DNA of 64,000 nt from Hymenopellis radicata (taxonomy: Eukaryota; Basidiomycota; Agaricomycetes; Agaricales; Physalacriaceae). Positions within the stretch are counted from its first letter, which is position 1, and every line of letters starts with the position of its first letter. The notes beneath the pieces are model-generated. The model ran no database searches. It was not told the origin of the DNA and saw nothing but the letters and a program-made list of their open reading frames with translations. Location: contig JADNRX010000103.1 of NCBI GenBank assembly GCA_015501595.1, positions 62,001-126,000 on the forward strand. Direction: 5' to 3'. Below, one piece after another: positions 9,225 to 20,640 of this stretch. The position numbers and the translations under genes are program-made.

Positions 9225-11610
9225 TCATCTAGACCCAGAAGAACGCGTAGAGCGTGTGCGCGCGAGCATGCCAGACAACGGCAGCGAGTATCGCTTAGTT
9301 AGCGATTTAAACTTCCCATACGACGTCCCTTTGGCCGCGACCTGAGATTCCATCATAGCGTCAACGCGCTCGGCGGGCGTTTTGGGCGCATCTGCGTTCA
9401 TCCATATCGACGGAATAGTCGCAGGTGCTAGAACGAGTGTTAGAAAAAAAAGTCCCTAGCAAAGAAGATAGGCATCTACAAACCTCGCGATCCCATGATC
9501 CCAGCACCCGCCAAGGTCACATTATCCGCCGACCGTCGCGCTAGCTTCCTTTTGGTTATCGGCGACGCGTCCATCTCATTATCCCTCAGCGGCATAATGC
9601 ACATATCATCCGCAGTCCCCGTAGGCTGATACCGCGGCTCCCGCGTGACAATCTCAATATCGTCGAGCGTCGTAGGGCGTGGCTGGGGTGTTGGCGGCGT
9701 AGACCCCATGTGAAGGAACGAGTGGCGATTCAAGAACGCAGGCGAATGCGCAGACTGGGGAGAGTACTCGTTTGGTATTTCGGGAACTGGTGGTTGCACG
9801 TCCTGCGGCGAGTTGTGGGAGGCAGCAGCACGCGTGCTGAGCTTGCGCGGGAGACGAAGACTGCCCAGTGAGGCGCGGAGGCTGCGCTTACGGGCAGCCG
9901 TAACCATCCCGACGCGCCTCTGGTCTGTTCCACGCGTGCTCCTGCTGCTCTTGTTGCTGTGAACACTGACGCAATCACTGTTATCGGCAGTAGGCGATAC
10001 CCGGTGGCTGTAAAGTGGGGGAGGCGATGGCGGATGCGGTGGAGGCGTCAGAGAGCGCAGCGGAGCTGGCAATGGTCGGATAGTTTTCGGAGGAGACTGC
10101 AGACGACCTGGTATAGTGGTCATTGTCGCGGGAGGAGACGGTAAAGCGACTAGCGCCGCTGTCTCTATAACACCAGTCTCCTCGTCCGGATCAAACCCAA
10201 GTTCCCTTGCCTCGAGATCATCCATCTCCTGAGCCAATCTCTGCGCCTCCTTCCAAGCGTCGTCGAGTTCCGCCTCTAGCTGCCCGATATGATCCCGTGC
10301 CCCAATCAATTCAGACGTGCGTTTACCATAACTGCCATTGAGCTATCATACCGATCTCAGAAACGGGAACTAACGAAATGAAGAAGGAGGGGCACTAACC
10401 TTGCGCAATGCAATAGCGAGCGCACTAGCCCAATGCACGTCCAGCAGTTTTGTAATCTGCCTAATCTGATCTGTCGTCTTGACCAAGTCCTCCGCAAGCG
10501 TATCGCACGATGCGGTGATGTCCGCTATCTGGGTCGCTAGACTCACCACCAGCTCTCGATCCTTGTCCTTGTCTTTCTCCGACCCACCCCCACTGGACAT
10601 GAGTGCCTGCAGCAACATCGTCCGGCGGTGAATGTTAAATCTGTATTTGGACTGCGTGACCGCCTTATGCGCGTTCAGCCGCTCGAGCTCGGCAGGTAGT
10701 ACGCGGTCGAGATTATCCACTGAGACGAGCCGGATGAAGGACTCCTGCGCAGAAGACCGAATAGCGCGTGAAACAATGTGTTGGAGCTCTGTTGAATCGA
10801 ATGTCCCTGTGGGAATATGATGGTTAGCGCAGCGGGAAAATAGAATGTTCTAAACATACATAGAGCGGCTTCAAGAGGTAGCCCTTTCCATGGAATTGGG
10901 GTAGACTCAAAGTTGATTTTGGGTGGAGGTGGTAGTGTGGCGGCTCGTGACATGGATTTGGAAGTAGGTACCGGTGAGGATGAGATCGATGAGACGCGAC
11001 TAGGGGTTGGGCTGGGTGAGAAAGGCAGTGGATGGAGACTTGCGTCCGACTGTGGGGAATCGCACGCATCAGCGTCAGCGTCTTCAATAATGGTGTTCAT
11101 TGCTGGAACATGCATGGAAGAGACGCGACTTGGCGTGGGTGAAGGCGCGGGGGATGGCGATGGTGCAAATAGTGGAGGTGGCGGCGGCACCGGTACCAAT
11201 ATAACGGGCGCATCGGCAGTCGGGGCATGCATCGACGGAGCGCGACTCGGTGGGGATGGAAGTACTGGAGGTGGTGATGGTGGGAGAATTGGAGGTGTAG
11301 GTGGGACCACTATGGGCGCTACATCAACATTGTGCTCCGGAAGTGCCCTCACTTCACTCCTCGGAGGTTCGCTTCCTGAAATCGGCGACGCGCGCCCGGG
11401 GCTGGTGGTATACGAGCCTGAAGTCGACGAGTCCCGCGAGCGTATGATAGATTCCCTCGTCGATAACTGCACCGAGTCCCCCGGCCCAGAAGTGAGGTTG
11501 AACGAGGAAAGGCGCGTCCTGGGACCCATGGGCATAGCCCTGCTCCCTCGCAGTGATGCACGGGGAGATAGAGGGGAACCGCTGTACGGTCGTTCAGTAC
11601 TAGCTGTCAT
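9225..11610 (-). CDS. Proline/serine-rich protein with coiled coil, unknown function
   Basis: Four exons. Exon 1 (11610 to about 10862) encodes Ser/Arg- and Pro-rich disordered sequence with repeated PTPSRVSS motifs. Exon 2 follows a GT-AG intron and encodes a conserved-looking helical segment (STELQHIVSRAIR ... LPAELERLNAHK ... LLQALMSS). Exon 3 starts after an intron ending near 10337 with a strongly heptad coiled coil (HIGQLEAELDDAWKEAQRLA) and a second Pro/Ser-rich stretch. The short last exon starts near 9433 (ATIPSIWMNADAP) and ends GSR-stop at 9225. There are no frameshifts. No domain was recognised; the layout resembles a cytoskeletal or signalling scaffold, but that is a guess. Confidence 0.7.
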
Positions 11611-11956
11611 GTCGGTGATGATTTAAGATTTAGGCTTTCCGGTGGGTTTCAGTGTGAGTACGCCAACGCAGGCGACGTCGAGGACAGCGCCCAGATGGTG
11701 GAGCACGAAGAGGTTTGGCCATCGGATTCGGACAAGGTTTACCTTCCTTCCCACAACTTGTTTACTTACGAAACATACCCACCACGGTCCGATCGGTGGG
11801 CCGAACTGCGGATGCAATTTGTCCAACACGTTTGACGCCCTATCCAAGTACAAGCAACAAATAAAAATACTTGCGGACGCGAATACTGCACGAATACATG
11901 AAAAATACAGTAAGAACACACAGTCCGCGATGTCCCCCGACCACACCAGTACTATA

Positions 11957-13774
11957 TTAATCGTCGTCGTCATCTCCGATGATATGATGCCTTTCCGCCT
12001 CAGTGGCGTTGCTCTCCGCATTGGGCACCCTCGAATACCACTTGGTCGAATTCATCTCAATTGAATCCCCACCTCGCTTCGCACTATTTCGGCCGCTGAC
12101 GGTGTATAAATGGATGAGCGACACGATGAGAGTGTATAACACAAAGGAGATGCTACCGTTCGAGAAGCGTCAGCGCATCCTTGGCAAAGATGACAGAGAA
12201 GCAATACCTGAACATGATCAGAATGTACGTGACATGATCCATCTCGTTGTCGTGTACAAATTGGAGTTCTTCGTCCGTTCCGGCCATGAAAAGGGTACTG
12301 CAGCTCAAATCAAACAGATGTCTTACAACAGTTCAGAGATGATAGCTACCCTGCAGCGACCAACAACTACGACAACGTCAGCATCGTACTTTGTTAGTGG
12401 ACAGCAATTTACTCACAAATGCGGGTAGATGGCGGAACGCCCTTGCTGCGCCCGCCTTGGCAGTGTTAACCTCCGTTGCGGGTATTGGAGTCTGTGTACC
12501 ACCGGCCAAGGTATGTTCACTATTTGTGTCGTCGTCGTCGGCTGTGGACACGTCCGCGAAGACGCAGACTTCAATGATACGCGCGACCCCAGCCATTATC
12601 AGAGTGTACCAAAGACGGCGTGTACGCGTGTCGAAATCATCAGCTCTTGAGCGTGTTCGGACATGCCCCACCCAGTGAGGATTATGCTACCATAATGGTC
12701 AGACAAAAACTTTGAGAAATCCCTGCGTGGCGTACATCAGGCCGGGGACGACATTACGCTATGAACTCAATCTGAGCGTCATACTTTAAACTGAACTGTA
12801 ACGACAAACCTGATTATTCCTGGCGAGGAAGATTCCTAGCGCGCCGCCTGTCCACCAGAGAACGCCAAGAATGCTAGGTTCGCGTGAGGAAGCGGAAATT
12901 ATTGATAGTAATCGACCTACGTGTGTTGCATGTCCTTGACGGACCAAGCGCCTCCATGATGTTCGGTAAATGTATTTACAATGCCCTATATCAGTCAGAC
13001 CAGCAATACTGGGAAGTGAAAGCCGCGCCTACCCAAAGCATGATAACCCTATATTGCATTATCAGGTCAATTCTCTGGATGGAATGCAATGCTCACCATG
13101 AATCCCACCACTCCGGACTGCGCCCACTACGGCGCACCCAGGCATCCCCGACAAGCAGCATAATAGCCATGATCGTCCCGTACGCGATGAAGGCGCTGCC
13201 CATAATATAATGCGCCAGACACTGTCCCCAAATTGCCGCCGCGACAGTACCCTCTAAACGTCGCCGCGCCGAACAAGAACTGCAGCCATCCCAACACCGG
13301 ATACGACTTGCCAACCACGCCGTGCAGCCGCACCATCCACGGCCGCAGCGACTTTTCGTGTATATGCAGCTTGAGGTATATCCCGAGACACAACTGCGCA
13401 AGGATGGGCACGAACAGGATATTCGCATACGTGCCGTGCACGGATTTGAGAAACTGGCGGCCGTGGTGCTTGTGCCCGAGAAAGTAGCCGCCCAACGTCA
13501 GCACGAATCCGGTGGTCTACAATAGTCAGCTCGTTGTCTGACGGCCACGGCGAACTCACCTGCAGTGGGACATGCCAGCGACTGCGAGATATGCCCAGTA
13601 CCATTCCGATAGGAACAAGATGCCCCAGACGAATGCCTGCAAGGCCATATGAATCCAGAGGATAGCATCGACGGGTGCATTGGCCTGCTCGTCGGTCAAT
13701 TCGTCGTGATGTTTATGCGCCGCCGCCGTCGTCGCGGCCAGCAGCGGCAGCGCCCAACGTATAAGCCGCGACAT
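11957..13774 (-). CDS. YTP1: YTP1-like multi-spanning membrane protein (DUF2427/Ytp1)
   Basis: N-terminus MSRLIRWALPLLAATTAAAH is a signal peptide followed by a His-rich stretch and DAILWIHMALQAFVWG. Next come the family blocks GMVLGISRSRWHVPLQ, GGYFLGHKHHGRQF, HGTYANILFVPILAQL, KLHIHEKSLRPW, LHGVVGKSYPVLGWLQ and AHYIMGSAFIAYG. The C-terminal Ytp1 half shows TGWGMSEHAQELMIST, AGVARIIEVCVFAD, FVHDNEMDHVTYILIMF and LYTLIVSLIHLYTVSGRN, with an acidic end. This is the full two-domain architecture. Three single-base indels (near 13612, 13223 and 12607) interrupt the frame, so as written it is not translatable in one piece. They may be assembly errors or recent inactivation. Family proteins are predicted to sit in internal or plasma membranes; the cytochrome b561/ferric-reductase resemblance of the N-terminal half is known, the biochemical role is not. 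Confidence 0.82.
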
Positions 13775-14266
13775 CGGTCGTCAAATTTTAGAGCGCTCGT
13801 CGTCGTGAACGATGTCGGCAGAAGAACGGTATTAGTAAACCCGTTTACCTCACGCATGAGACTGTACTCTCAAACTGCCGGTTTAACCCGCCGGCAATTC
13901 TCGTTCGGACCGTTGTTTCCGCCCGACGGCGCCACAGTCGCGTCTCTCTTGAGCACCGCGACAGAATTTCCTTCAATTCTCTTGAAAATCGGAGAACAGG
14001 CTCATTGATACCTCCCCTACCCTGTATAAATCCTTCTTGACGAGGGAAAAGCCTTGTTCACTTCTTCATTTTGTGGCTCTGATACCAAGAATGCAGACCC
14101 ACACCAAGACTCGCTGTAATTGTTCTCTCTTTGGCTTATCCATTGATGCAGTGGTATGCATTCCACGGCCATCACAAGTGCCCTGCATTTTCGCATTGAC
14201 CGCCACCATTCTCTACACCTCTTTTTGTTGCTTACTTATTGTTTTTTTCGTGCCTTGGTCAAGGCG

Positions 14267-14274
14267 TATATAAA
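14267..14274 (+). promoter_or_regulatory. TATA box upstream of 14366
   Basis: TATATAAA, about 90 bp before the ATG at 14366, followed by a C/T-rich tract, the usual fungal core promoter layout. Confidence 0.5.
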
Positions 14275-14365
14275 GGCGGTGGTCTGACGATATCCCCCAT
14301 CTTTCCAACGCCCATCATCTCTTCGCTCTTCTCTCCCCAGCAGCCTTCTACATTCCCTTGCCACG

Positions 14366-14758
14366 ATGACGCCAGCCATTGACTGCTGCTTCGTGTCTAC
14401 CTCACGAAGTATGTGTATAACCGCATCGACGGGGCCTCTCGCAGTCGTGTCACGTCACGATTATGAGGGTAAGTCTCATTGTCTCCCACCACAATCCGAA
14501 TCTCATCTTCAACAGACATCGCATCGCACGTACGTCTCCCGTCCAATCGACCCTTTGACATCTTACAAGTCCTCAGATTTCGCCACGGCCACTCACCTAA
14601 CACTCCACCCATCACCTAGCCACAGACATCCCTCCCCTGACACACAACACCGGCAGAGTGCCACGATTCTCTTGGGGTTTGATGGAAGTATTCTTACCCA
14701 ACCGCTCGACGAAGCAAGTCCCAATACGGTACACTCGACACCTCGTCACATACTATAG
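14366..14758 (+). CDS. Possible short or decaying gene, unknown
   Basis: The ATG at 14366 lies behind a TATA box and pyrimidine tract and opens MTPAIDCCFVSTSR. A donor (ggtaagtc near 14470) and acceptor (ttcaacag near 14516) suggest an intron. Downstream pieces in several frames (for example EALRGKAPRIFVDLAV near 14780) look coding but cannot be joined without frame changes. No family was recognised. It may be a decayed gene whose promoter survives. Confidence 0.25.
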   Translation: MTPAIDCCFVSTSRSMCITASTGPLAVVSRHDYEGKSHCLPPQSESHLQQTSHRTYVSRPIDPLTSYKSSDFATATHLTLHPSPSHRHPSPDTQHRQSATILLGFDGSILTQPLDEASPNTVHSTPRHIL

Positions 14759-14759
14759 T

Positions 14760-15781
14760 TATCGGCCGTATTGGTGAGGCGCTTCGCGGGAAGGCGCCGC
14801 GGATATTTGTTGACCTCGCGGTGTTGCTGTGCCCAGGCCCCGGGATGGCTGTGTGTTTCGTGCTTGGGAGGACGCGGGGACTATTACGAGGGAAATGGTT
14901 AGTAGCTTCGTCCTCCCGTCCAGTTCTCAGTGTACTCATTCGTTTTGGACAGGTTCCGGACATTTAATCGGCAATGATTCATGCGGCGATGCCCCTTGTT
15001 TTGGTTTCTCATGCGCCTTTCACAGACTACAACAATCCGGGTTAATTCTTCGTGACATCTGCATGAAAAAGTACTTTCGAAAACGTCTCTCGCGTCAGGC
15101 TCCCGCTTACGCATATCCAGATTCCGCACAAGACTACCACTAATCTCTCGCGACTCCCTCGCCAATATTCGTATTCTACGAGTCTCCGTTGTGGACCGGG
15201 GAGCAACACCGAACGTGCAGTGCCACCTTTCCTCCCCATTCAGCCTACCGCTCGCAGCACTTGAATCTATGTGAGTTTATTCAGTCCTCACACTCGAACG
15301 AGACTAACCATCCTGTAGAACATCCTCTCCACTTGCCGAAAACATTATATGCATTGATATGAAAGACCATTCTGAAGTAGTCGATATGTTGTATGGATAC
15401 GGTGGCCGAGGAGGCCAATATACTTTACGTGCTTTGATTACCAGTCATCAGAATGAACATTGTTCAACAATCTAGGGAGGAATGAGAAACCGATACAAAA
15501 CAAAAGAGAATTATTACCTCGCGAACTAGAGCGTCGCCATTAGTATTGGGAAGATATGAATTGCGCGTATCTAGTTGGGTCGGAATCAATGCTGTCGTCC
15601 TTGGAAACGCTGGCTGAGGCTGAGGCTGGTGTGGTTGTTATTGCGGCTGTGGTGGCGGCGGCGACTAACCTAAAGCAGAAAGCAAGGGGAAGGAGATCTC
15701 ACCGCGAGCGCAGAGGAATATGATAATTTGGGAAACCGTGTTAGGCAGGGCAAGGAAAGTGGGCAAGTTCGTATCAGCTAT
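14760..15781. other. No intact gene; fragment repeated near 22.15 kb
   Basis: No continuous gene could be built. Around 15117-15170 the plus strand reads RFRTRLPLISRDSLANIRIL. A diverged copy of the same DNA lies at about 22140-22215 (SRTRLSVIYRDSLANINIL), so this is a remnant of a duplicated gene. The rest is featureless. Confidence 0.35.
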
Positions 15782-16757
15782 TCAGGCACTGGTATCAAGA
15801 TATCTACTAGAAAACTCCTCACAATGGATATCTTCCCGGGATCTCCAATTCAAACACCGGTCTCTGTTCTTCTCGTGCTGTCGTAACCCCTCGACTGCAT
15901 CGAGTGAGTGTTTTGTCGGGAGAATGAACACGACGCGAGGGTCGGCTCGGAGTGATTTCAAGTGAACAGGGAGACGTCCACTATCCGTGTGCGTGTACAA
16001 TGATATCACACAGACTAGTAGAAGTCTGGTGACCGTTTGTGGGAGCACAGACACGATGGGATCAATTGCCCTATGGAAATCTTGAGATTTCAGAGTTTCG
16101 AGAGCATGCCCAGAGAGCCGGAGATGAGTGAGACCTGAGCACTGCTTGAATACAAGGGACCAGACATCTAGGTCATTAAACAGAGCAAGGTCGGAGGCGG
16201 CAAAGTCGAGACAAAGGTGTGTCAAGGATGGGGATAGCATAGTGAATAGGAGGGAAGATGAATTCACTTGTCTCCCTGGCACGAGGGAGACATGGGTTGG
16301 CTGCAGATGCCTCCATGGTAGTAGTTTAAATGGGATTTTGATCGTTGTAGTGACCCAAAATGAAAAGCGCTCGATACCTGCACATGCTGTCAAGACGACA
16401 GTCATGCTATCGGCGAGCTCCTTCTCGGGGAAGTATCCTAATTCGAGGTTGCCGATTGTCAAAGCTTTGACCGTGCGACGAAAGAAGTCGGGATCATTCC
16501 GAGCGATGACAGTGGCGGCAAAAGCATAGAGTTTTACGGGTGTGTCAAGAGCGACGGTATGGTGCAGAATAGGATCTATCCTACAAGAAATTACTATGAG
16601 ATTACGTTCAACTCGACAAGCCCGATCTAATTACCATTGACGGACATCTTTTGAGACGAGGGTGAGGTTGCGGGCGGTCGAGAGGCGATCCGACCATGCA
16701 GCCGCTTCCAGAAGGAGCCGCGCCACATCCAAAGGCAGATCAGGGAAATACTCCATC
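15782..16757 (-). CDS. F-box/LRR-like paralog E
   Basis: ATG at 16757 (MEYFPDLPLDVARLLLE) was chosen by alignment with paralogs B and D; exon 1 ends at 16635 (SKDVRQW). The intron 16581-16634 has gt...gtag ends. Exon 2, from 16580, is open to 15782: DPILHHTVALDT, DPDFFRRTVKALTIGNLELG, SLTHLCLDFAA, GLTHLRLSGHALETL, DPRVVFILPTKHSL, LNWRSREDI. It is intact. It belongs to the type II (PDLPLDVARLLLE) branch, divergent from paralog F. Predicted function is an F-box-like adaptor with LRR-like repeats; the partner is unknown. Confidence 0.72.
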
Positions 16758-16786
16758 GGCGTATACTGTATCTGAGGCCGCGATGT

Positions 16787-16809
16787 TTGAACAAGATGGG
16801 CGTTCAAAT
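16787..16809. promoter_or_regulatory. 23-bp palindrome in shared promoter of pair E/F
   Basis: TTTGAAC, nine bases, GTTCAAA (perfect 7-bp half-sites). It is 30 bp upstream of paralog E's ATG and 92 bp upstream of paralog F's ATG. The pair is inverted relative to A/B and C/D, yet the palindrome keeps the same distance (20-32 bp) from the type II gene. Confidence 0.62.
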
Positions 16810-16900
16810 ACAAGGTATGCCTCCGGCAAGCGGCCCGTGTATGCCGCTCGTGGGTTCGGAAGATGCCGAATGTCAGTCTTTCCTTCCTTCCATCGTCCTC

Positions 16901-19022
16901 ATGGATTGGGTTACAGTTAAGCCATTTCCAGATCTCCCAGCCGACGTGGCGCAGTATCTCCTCGAAAAGGCTGCGTGGGAGGACGCTTGTACCGCCGAAG
17001 CCCTCACTCGCGTCTCAAAAATTGTTCGCCAGTGGTAAAACGACTTCATATTCGATTCAAACTTATATGCTCAAGCCCGTGTTCTCATTAGGATCGATCC
17101 CATCCTATACCACACTGTCACTCTCCACACCGTTCCACAGCTTATGGGCTTTGCCGAATCAATATCGGCGCGCAATGACTCCGCGTTCTTCGCTCGGAGC
17201 GTAAAAATACTCCGCCTGGGTGATTTCACACGTGGCGAATTCAAAGTCATTGACGGGAGGATTGTCTCATTCAATGCTACAACAACAGAACATGTCCGCA
17301 TAGTGTTGAATGAGTGTAGTGGCGTGAGGCGCCTCGCTTTCTGGCTTCTGGACAGTGAAGACCTACACGCTTTCACTGTATCCAGCGGCTATATTCGTCT
17401 TTCCCATTTGTCCATACTCGATGTGCGAGCGCAGCGCCTCACGCTTGACGAATACGTCAAGTTTGTGCCACTCTCGGTAACCCACCTGCATTTGTACTAC
17501 AATCCTACCTACCCATCTACCGAGGTTGAAGACCATGTACAGTCTATTCCGTGGCAACTTTTTGCCGCATATTCAGGACTCTCACATTTCTGCCTTTCCG
17601 GTCCGATTGCTCGATGTTTCCTCACTGATAGGGACTTCATCTCTTTGGTTACGGATCCGCTCACTGCTCTCCCGAGCAATATAGCCACGTTTGTGCTGTA
17701 TGTGGATTATCTTCCATCGATGGACACGCAGAGCTATATCGACAGCGTTGCCTCTAATCTCGAGACTCTATCGGCGGCTTCGGATCGTCTAGTGGTGATC
17801 AGTCAGGCTGACCCCGATTATTATCGGCAGATTGCCAACTTCCATTGCTTTTCGAAGGATTGCGACATTGAATCAGACTGGGGCTATGGCGGAAATTAGG
17901 TTCGGTTCAAGCCCCTTCATGATCTGATTGGTCGGTGCTGTTTGTATCTATTTTGTTTGGCATTATTTGGCGAGCACCTACTTCCTGAAGGGGCTTGCTG
18001 CAAGATGGGTCAAACCATAGGGCATCTATTCCGCGTCTACCGCCTCACTGCTCGGTTATTCCCACTGCCTCTAGGGAACGAAAATGATTTTTCGATGTAG
18101 AGTAATAGTTTGCTCTACTCAGATTTCTCATCGTCAATGCTAGGGCTTTTAAATCACGTCTGACATTGTGGTGAAAATGTCTAAATTCACCTGAGCATGT
18201 TGTACAAGCCAGTATTCAAGAACTAGGTACAGGATACACTTGCCAAGTTGGAGCCATCATCTACCATGCTTAGGCCACCAGTATACCAAAGCTAAGGGGC
18301 ATCCAATCTGTACAGCCATCTCGACGAGGTGATTAAACTCGCGTCGCGGACATCTCGGACCCTATTATGCGCACCTACTCTACTACAGAGTGTTCGACTC
18401 AACATGTTCAGAGCACTCTGGGAAACTGCCAGGCAGTAGATACAAGTGATTTATGTCTTACACATATGTGAACGGGCTCATTGAGAGCCAGAGCAAGACA
18501 CGGCAAGCCACGACGCGTCGATGAGCAGGTGTCACACTGTGACATTTCCGCGAGAACACAGTCAAAATATCTGTGCTTTGTTCCACATTGAAACCTAGCC
18601 ACTGGATTTCTGTCTGCACATTTATGAGATGATAATTAGACTTTCCAGCCCCCCAGACAGATCTCCAGACCTGTTGTACTAATTGGATACCTTCAATGTA
18701 GATTTCATCAATTAGGCATGTGACACGGATTGGCGGGCAACTAGCTATTTTTTCTTGCCCGTTGGCTTCAAATAAATTTTACACAATGCTTCATGAGTAT
18801 CTTATGAAGAGAATACAACTTTGAAGTAAGGCAATTCATCTAAAATTGAGGCCTGTACAGTGCCAGAAACATGAGGTATGATTCCGATCATCTTGAAGCA
18901 AGCCCCTCTGCGAGGTGCCCCGGTTCCCGGGCCCGAAGCAAGGGCTTGCTCCGAACCTAGGCGGAAATACGGATATATGGGAGTTTGCGGATATTTGTCT
19001 GCTAAAGCAACGATGGAACTAG
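16901..19022 (+). pseudogene. F-box/LRR-like paralog F, interrupted by a transposon
   Basis: Exon 1 starts at ATG 16901 (MDWVTVKPFPDLPADVAQ) and ends at 17034 (SKIVRQW). The intron is 17035-17091. Exon 2 from 17092 is open through RIDPILYHT, LNECSGVRRLAFWLLD, LSHFCLSGPIA and DWGYGGN to 17896, where a 1063-bp element with a 9-bp target duplication is inserted. Beyond it the gene continues in frame from 18969 (TDIWEFADICLLKQRWN, stop 19020-19022). The coding sequence is otherwise undamaged, so the insertion looks recent. With the insertion the protein ends at GGN followed by a TAG supplied by the element, losing only the last about 17 residues, so the shortened protein might still function. Confidence 0.72.
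17897..18959. mobile_element. 1063-bp non-autonomous DNA transposon, 9-bp TSD
   Basis: The ends are inverted repeats: 17897 begins TAGGTTCGGTTCAAGCCCCT and the reverse complement of the right end begins TAGGTTCGGAGCAAGCCCT. GGCGGAAAT is present directly on both sides (17888-17896 and 18960-18968). Removing the element plus one TSD copy restores the F-box reading frame exactly. No transposase-like ORF is present. A 9-bp TSD fits Mutator-like elements best, though other superfamilies are possible. Confidence 0.85.
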
Positions 19023-19111
19023 CTTACTCGGTATCTCTTTCCGTCGTAGTATCTATTGATACTCTGAAAGTCACTTCATAAGTATTCAACTGGCACAGAC
19101 AGGGAAGCATT

Positions 19112-20640
19112 TTATTTCACTCGCATCTTTCCAGCTAGTCCAACCATACCGACCCCGAACAGCAATTCGTCCCTGTTATACTACGGATTAAACAGCGTTA
19201 GCAGCCATTCAAAGAGGAGGAAGAATCGGAGCTCAAAATAGTCGTCTCCCGGAGATTTAAGTACTACTCACTTGACACGATCCAACAATTTCAGCTCTCG
19301 TCCCTGCAGTTCATACAGTGCAACAAAGTCCGTGTCCTGGTCCGTCAGTATAAGCATGTTCGCACTCGCGTCATTCCACGGCGATACGCTGAGGATATTG
19401 CTCGTCCCACCCGCCTCGGGGGTGGCCAGCGTGAAAAGCGTGTCCGAGGCGAGCGAGCCGTCGGCGGCCAACGACCACCCCGAGATGTATCCGGCGAAGT
19501 TTGCGTCCCGAGAGCGCGTGCTGGCGTACAGGGTGCCCCCGTCGGCAGAAATGACAATCTCGTCGCCCCAGTAGAGCGAGGCGTTCGCTGGGGTTAGGCC
19601 TGCACCAATCACAAGAAAATCAAAATTAGATATAGAATGCGAACGCAACATGACGCACCGAAAGGCGTCACAGCAAGGGATGTGTTCGTATAATGGAGCG
19701 CGCCACCGGCGGGATCGATGGTGAACTGGTCGATACGCAGGCCTTCTTCATCGATGAGGTAGAGGTAGGCGCCGTTCGCGGTGATCGCGGCGTGTCGCGG
19801 GCCAGCGCCGACTTCGCTTGGAGCAAAGTCGCCCAGCGCGGTCACGGTGCCATTGGCGAGGTGGAGGGCATAAGAGTGGATCGTGTTCAGACCCAGGTTC
19901 TACATGTTTTCGAGTCGTTCAGGGCTGGTGCAAGATTGAGAGAGGGTTTAGGACTGTACGCACAGTGAGATACATGTACTTGAGATCGGGCGTCGTCGCG
20001 AACCCGTGCAGCGTCGAGCCATTTGCGAACTCGAGTGCTTGGATCTTTGTCTCAATGGCGCCTCGCTCGTCGACAGTCCAGACATCTCCACAGGGTGTAA
20101 CGAAGTCCAGACCGTAGAACACGCCGTGCTCCCCGGCTTCAGCAATAAAATCGTTCGCTATGGGTTTAGTTCCGCATGAGGTGACGGTGTTGATCAGAGA
20201 AACTGAAAAGTCGCGTTCGATTTGATATGAGCTGAAGGTTCGCTGGCCGTTCATGGGCGGTGACCAGCCCGAGCCGTAGACGACGTTCGCTTTTCGCTAA
20301 ATTACAAGAAGAATCAGTGAGAATTGGAGAATTGAGGAAGGAGACGCGGATCAACGGGAGAACGGCGTACGTTAACGGAGAGCCATGGATGGGCAGCCGC
20401 GGCTGGAGTGGTGTGCGTGAGCGTCAGCGACTTCGCGTCCGCATCCACGACAAGAGTGTAGAGGAAGCCCTTGCCGACGTCTTGGCCGCCATCAAGCATG
20501 AGAGTAACATTATATGCAGTGCCAAAGTTTCCAACGAGAATGTGGTGCTTGCTGGACCCATGAGGGTGCTGAACGTGGTGCGCGATAGCAAGGCCAAACC
20601 ACAAGGCCTGAAAGATGTGCTTCCGAGTCAGCGAGAACAT
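19112..20640 (-). CDS. Secreted lactonase-like 7-bladed beta-propeller protein
   Basis: The ATG at 20640 gives MFSLTRKHIFQALWFGLAIA, a signal peptide. It is followed by HHILVGNFGTAYNVTLMLD, the first-blade motif of the carboxy-cis,cis-muconate cyclase/6-phosphogluconolactonase family. Later exons show GSGWSPPMNGQ, ALEFANGSTLHGFATTPD, GPRHAAITANGAYLYLIDE (the typical PRH...YLY.. blade signature) and DEIVISADGGTLYASTRSRD. The last exon, after an intron ending near 19182, reads YNRDELLFGVGMVGLAGK and stops at 19112. At least five exons, no frameshifts. Family members cyclise or open lactones in aromatic catabolism or remain of unknown substrate; the signal peptide argues for an extracellular role. 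Confidence 0.78.

Noticed and set aside
10913..11626. 237-codon Gly-rich plus-strand ORF
   Set aside because: Antisense shadow of the Pro/Ser-rich exon 1 of the minus-strand coiled-coil gene; composition mirrors the real frame.
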